Part shown: positions 62,546 through 64,000 of the stretch, piece by piece
Layout of the letters: each line of letters opens with the position of its first letter
Position numbering within the stretch: position 1 is the first letter of the stretch
Source of the DNA: Desulfonauticus sp.
Lineage (GTDB): Bacteria; Desulfobacterota; Desulfovibrionia; Desulfovibrionales; Desulfonatronovibrionaceae
Reading direction: 5' to 3'
NCBI GenBank assembly: GCA_030950395.1
Contig: JAUZRP010000040.1
Span: forward strand, 1 to 64,000
DNA length: 64,000 bases
Translations under genes and position numbers: made by a program
The notes under the pieces: generated by a model
What the model saw: only the letters and a program-made list of their open reading frames with translations
Database searches by the model: none
Told to the model about the DNA's origin: nothing

Positions 62546-64000
62546 TTAAAAAAGATTAACCTGATTGTTTTTTTTTATATCTATTAGAGCTTTTTGAGCA
62601 AAGTCAAGAGTTGGATCAAGTTCAAGAGCTTGTTGTAAAAAAAGAGCAGCCTGAAGATTGTGACCTAAATTTTTGTAGCACATTCCAATATTGGCCAGAT
62701 CTATGGCAGATCCTTTGTCTAATTTTAGGGCTTGTTTAAAATAAATTAGAGCTTGCTCGTATTTTTTTTGTTTGAACAGAGCCACTCCTAGCAGATTGTG
62801 ATATTCTTTCACCTCTGGACTTAAAGCTATCGCTTCTTTTAAAATTGGGGGGATTTGGGACCAGTTTTTTGTTAAACTCAAGCTATAAGCAAGATAAAAT
62901 AAACTTAGAGCTCGTTCTTCTCTGGGAGAGGGCAAGATGCAGGCTTGTTGAAAAAATTTTTTAGCTTCTTGGAGTTGGGATGACCTTAGGTAAATCAATC
63001 CTTTGAAAAAGGGTATAAAATATTTATCTGGATAAATTTGGGCTATGACCTCTAATTTTTTTAAAGCTAACTTAGGTTCTTCATTTTCTGCTATGCTGCG
63101 GCCAATAAATAATCCCAAACAAGCGGCCTTAGTGCGTTCTCGAAATTTTAGTCCTGGGATGATGTTGTAGTTGGCAGGGATTTGTAATTTGGGATGGGTA
63201 ATGTCTATAGAAAGGGATAAAAAACCTTTGGTTTGTAATTTAGAACTTAATAATTTTAGTTCTTCGTAAATGTCGTCTTGTTCTATAGTAGGGAGTTGGT
63301 TAAGGTTTACAGTATTTCCTTGAATAATCCATTTTAATTCCTCTAATGTATTATATTTGGACAAACCAGAGGGTTCATAACTGCTTTTTGTTTCAAAATC
63401 CCCGGCCAATTGAGCTACCTCGGTTAAAGCTCTAATGGCTGCTTTAGCAGGTGAAGTAGCGGTACCGGCTGTAAAGACAATTTCACTTTTATGGGGAAAA
63501 GTTTTAGGATCGTAGGCTAAAGCAGCTATGGTAGGCACAGGAAAATCAAGGGAAAAGTCTTTGAGCCAGACTTTTATGCCGTTATTGATAAATTTGGTCC
63601 AGAGTTGTTTTAAAATAGGATCATTAAAACTGGCAGGATTTAGAGTTGGAACTATTTTTTTTTCATCTTCTATAATAGCACAAACGTGCCTTTCAATTAA
63701 TTCACAAAGTCCTTGCAAAATAGACTCTTCATAACTGTTGCCAGCAGAGGAGCCGTTGTATTCGTTTAAGAGCTTAAACCAATTAAAAGGCAGATAGATA
63801 GTTGTTTCTGTATTTATGTCTAAGGAGGGCACAAATTTCCACTGGACCAGATCAAGTAGAGTGATGGCCTGCTCTTGGTTTAGATCTTCCTGTACGGATC
63901 TTAAGATTTCTTCTACGGGTAAAACTTCAGGAAACTTTTTTTTCGCGTCTGTGTACGTTAAAAGTTCAAAATTATAATTCTGTTCAAAATAAAAAAAACT
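62546..64000 (-). CDS. YcaO-domain protein with C-terminal TPR repeats (partial)
   Basis: The frame is open to the window end, so the 5' part is missing. Visible from there: a YcaO core with NGSSAGNSYEESILQGLCELIERH, VFTAGTATSPAKAAIRALTEVAQ and DITHP. The first is the ATP-binding E-rich motif, with three Glu. About 190 C-terminal residues hold TPR repeats (YHNLLGVALFKQKKYEQALIYF, AIDLANIGMCYKNLGHNLQAALFL). YcaO enzymes phosphorylate amide oxygens to form azolines or thioamides. No TfuA or peptide precursor is seen. It is directly upstream of dsrC on the same strand. Confidence 0.85.
   Translation of the reverse strand, partial: SFFYFEQNYNFELLTYTDAKKKFPEVLPVEEILRSVQEDLNQEQAITLLDLVQWKFVPSLDINTETTIYLPFNWFKLLNEYNGSSAGNSYEESILQGLCELIERHVCAIIEDEKKIVPTLNPASFNDPILKQLWTKFINNGIKVWLKDFSLDFPVPTIAALAYDPKTFPHKSEIVFTAGTATSPAKAAIRALTEVAQLAGDFETKSSYEPSGLSKYNTLEELKWIIQGNTVNLNQLPTIEQDDIYEELKLLSSKLQTKGFLSLSIDITHPKLQIPANYNIIPGLKFRERTKAACLGLFIGRSIAENEEPKLALKKLEVIAQIYPDKYFIPFFKGLIYLRSSQLQEAKKFFQQACILPSPREERALSLFYLAYSLSLTKNWSQIPPILKEAIALSPEVKEYHNLLGVALFKQKKYEQALIYFKQALKLDKGSAIDLANIGMCYKNLGHNLQAALFLQQALELDPTLDFAQKALIDIKKNNQVNLF

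Overview
The window is a gene-dense, AT-rich bacterial chromosome segment of about 63 protein genes and three tRNAs. The gene content suggests a low-GC, motile, Gram-negative sulfate reducer of the Desulfovibrionales type (inference). The supporting evidence is: dsrC with both C-terminal cysteines; a formate-dehydrogenase maturation set (fdhE, fdhD, mobA) plus selB; outer-membrane genes (FadL-type porin, bamD, secretin pilQ); flagellin, fliD and fliS; and type IV pilus genes.

Layout. 1-1.5 kb is a small accessory patch: the tail of an Rpn-type nuclease, a lone receiver protein and a Uma2-type protein. 1.6-6.2 kb carries xseA, an M23 peptidase, an unknown gene and selB. 6.3-9.5 kb holds tRNA-His, an AcuB-like CBS protein, tRNA-Pro, and a metal-chelate/cobalamin-type ABC pair without a permease. 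9.7-14.6 kb has a FadL-type porin, purM, a small secreted protein, a radical SAM protein and rplM-rpsI. 15-22.6 kb is the classic run rpsB-tsf-pyrH-frr-uppS-cdsA-dxr-rseP-tsaB. 22.6-25.9 kb is fliC-fliD-fliS with a clear sigma-28-type promoter. 26-32.4 kb holds an ElyC-like protein, tRNA-Thr, paaK, prepilin peptidase, fdhE-fdhD-mobA, a transglycosylase and pgsA. 32.4-34.6 kb has two PilT-type ATPases. 34.9-38.9 kb is a poorly characterised stretch (degenerate receiver, ftsB-like, TPR, coiled-coil membrane proteins, a lipoprotein). 39-47.5 kb carries fbp, tsaD, a GAF/HD-GYP protein, trxA-trxB-bamD, an unknown gene and an EF-G. 47.8-53.6 kb is uspA and pilMNOPQ. 53.6-62 kb holds hisC-cmk-oxidoreductase-tauE, uvrB, a J-domain protein and two glycosyltransferases. 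61.7-64 kb, on the minus strand, is a YcaO-TPR protein (cut by the window edge), dsrC and a MoaE-like protein.

How the parts fit. The pilus machinery is spread over three loci: prepilin peptidase, the retraction ATPases, and the pilMNOPQ alignment/secretin operon. Formate-dehydrogenase maturation (FdhE, FdhD, MobA, perhaps MoaE) together with SelB points to molybdenum or tungsten selenoprotein formate dehydrogenases encoded elsewhere. TsaB and TsaD are both present, but at separate places.

The most unusual signal is non-coding. It is a family of related AT-rich intergenic elements of about 120-130 bp (34672-34794, 35824-35951, 47456-47577 in reverse, and a diverged one near 25861-25990). Two of them have terminal inverted repeats of the type AACTGCAAAA, like a miniature inverted-repeat element. 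Other points for a second look are the YcaO-TPR gene directly upstream of dsrC, a possible S2 leader that would hide the rpsB ribosome binding site, an FdhD without the usual CGxCG motif, and two divergent glycosyltransferase genes whose start codons overlap within one CATG.
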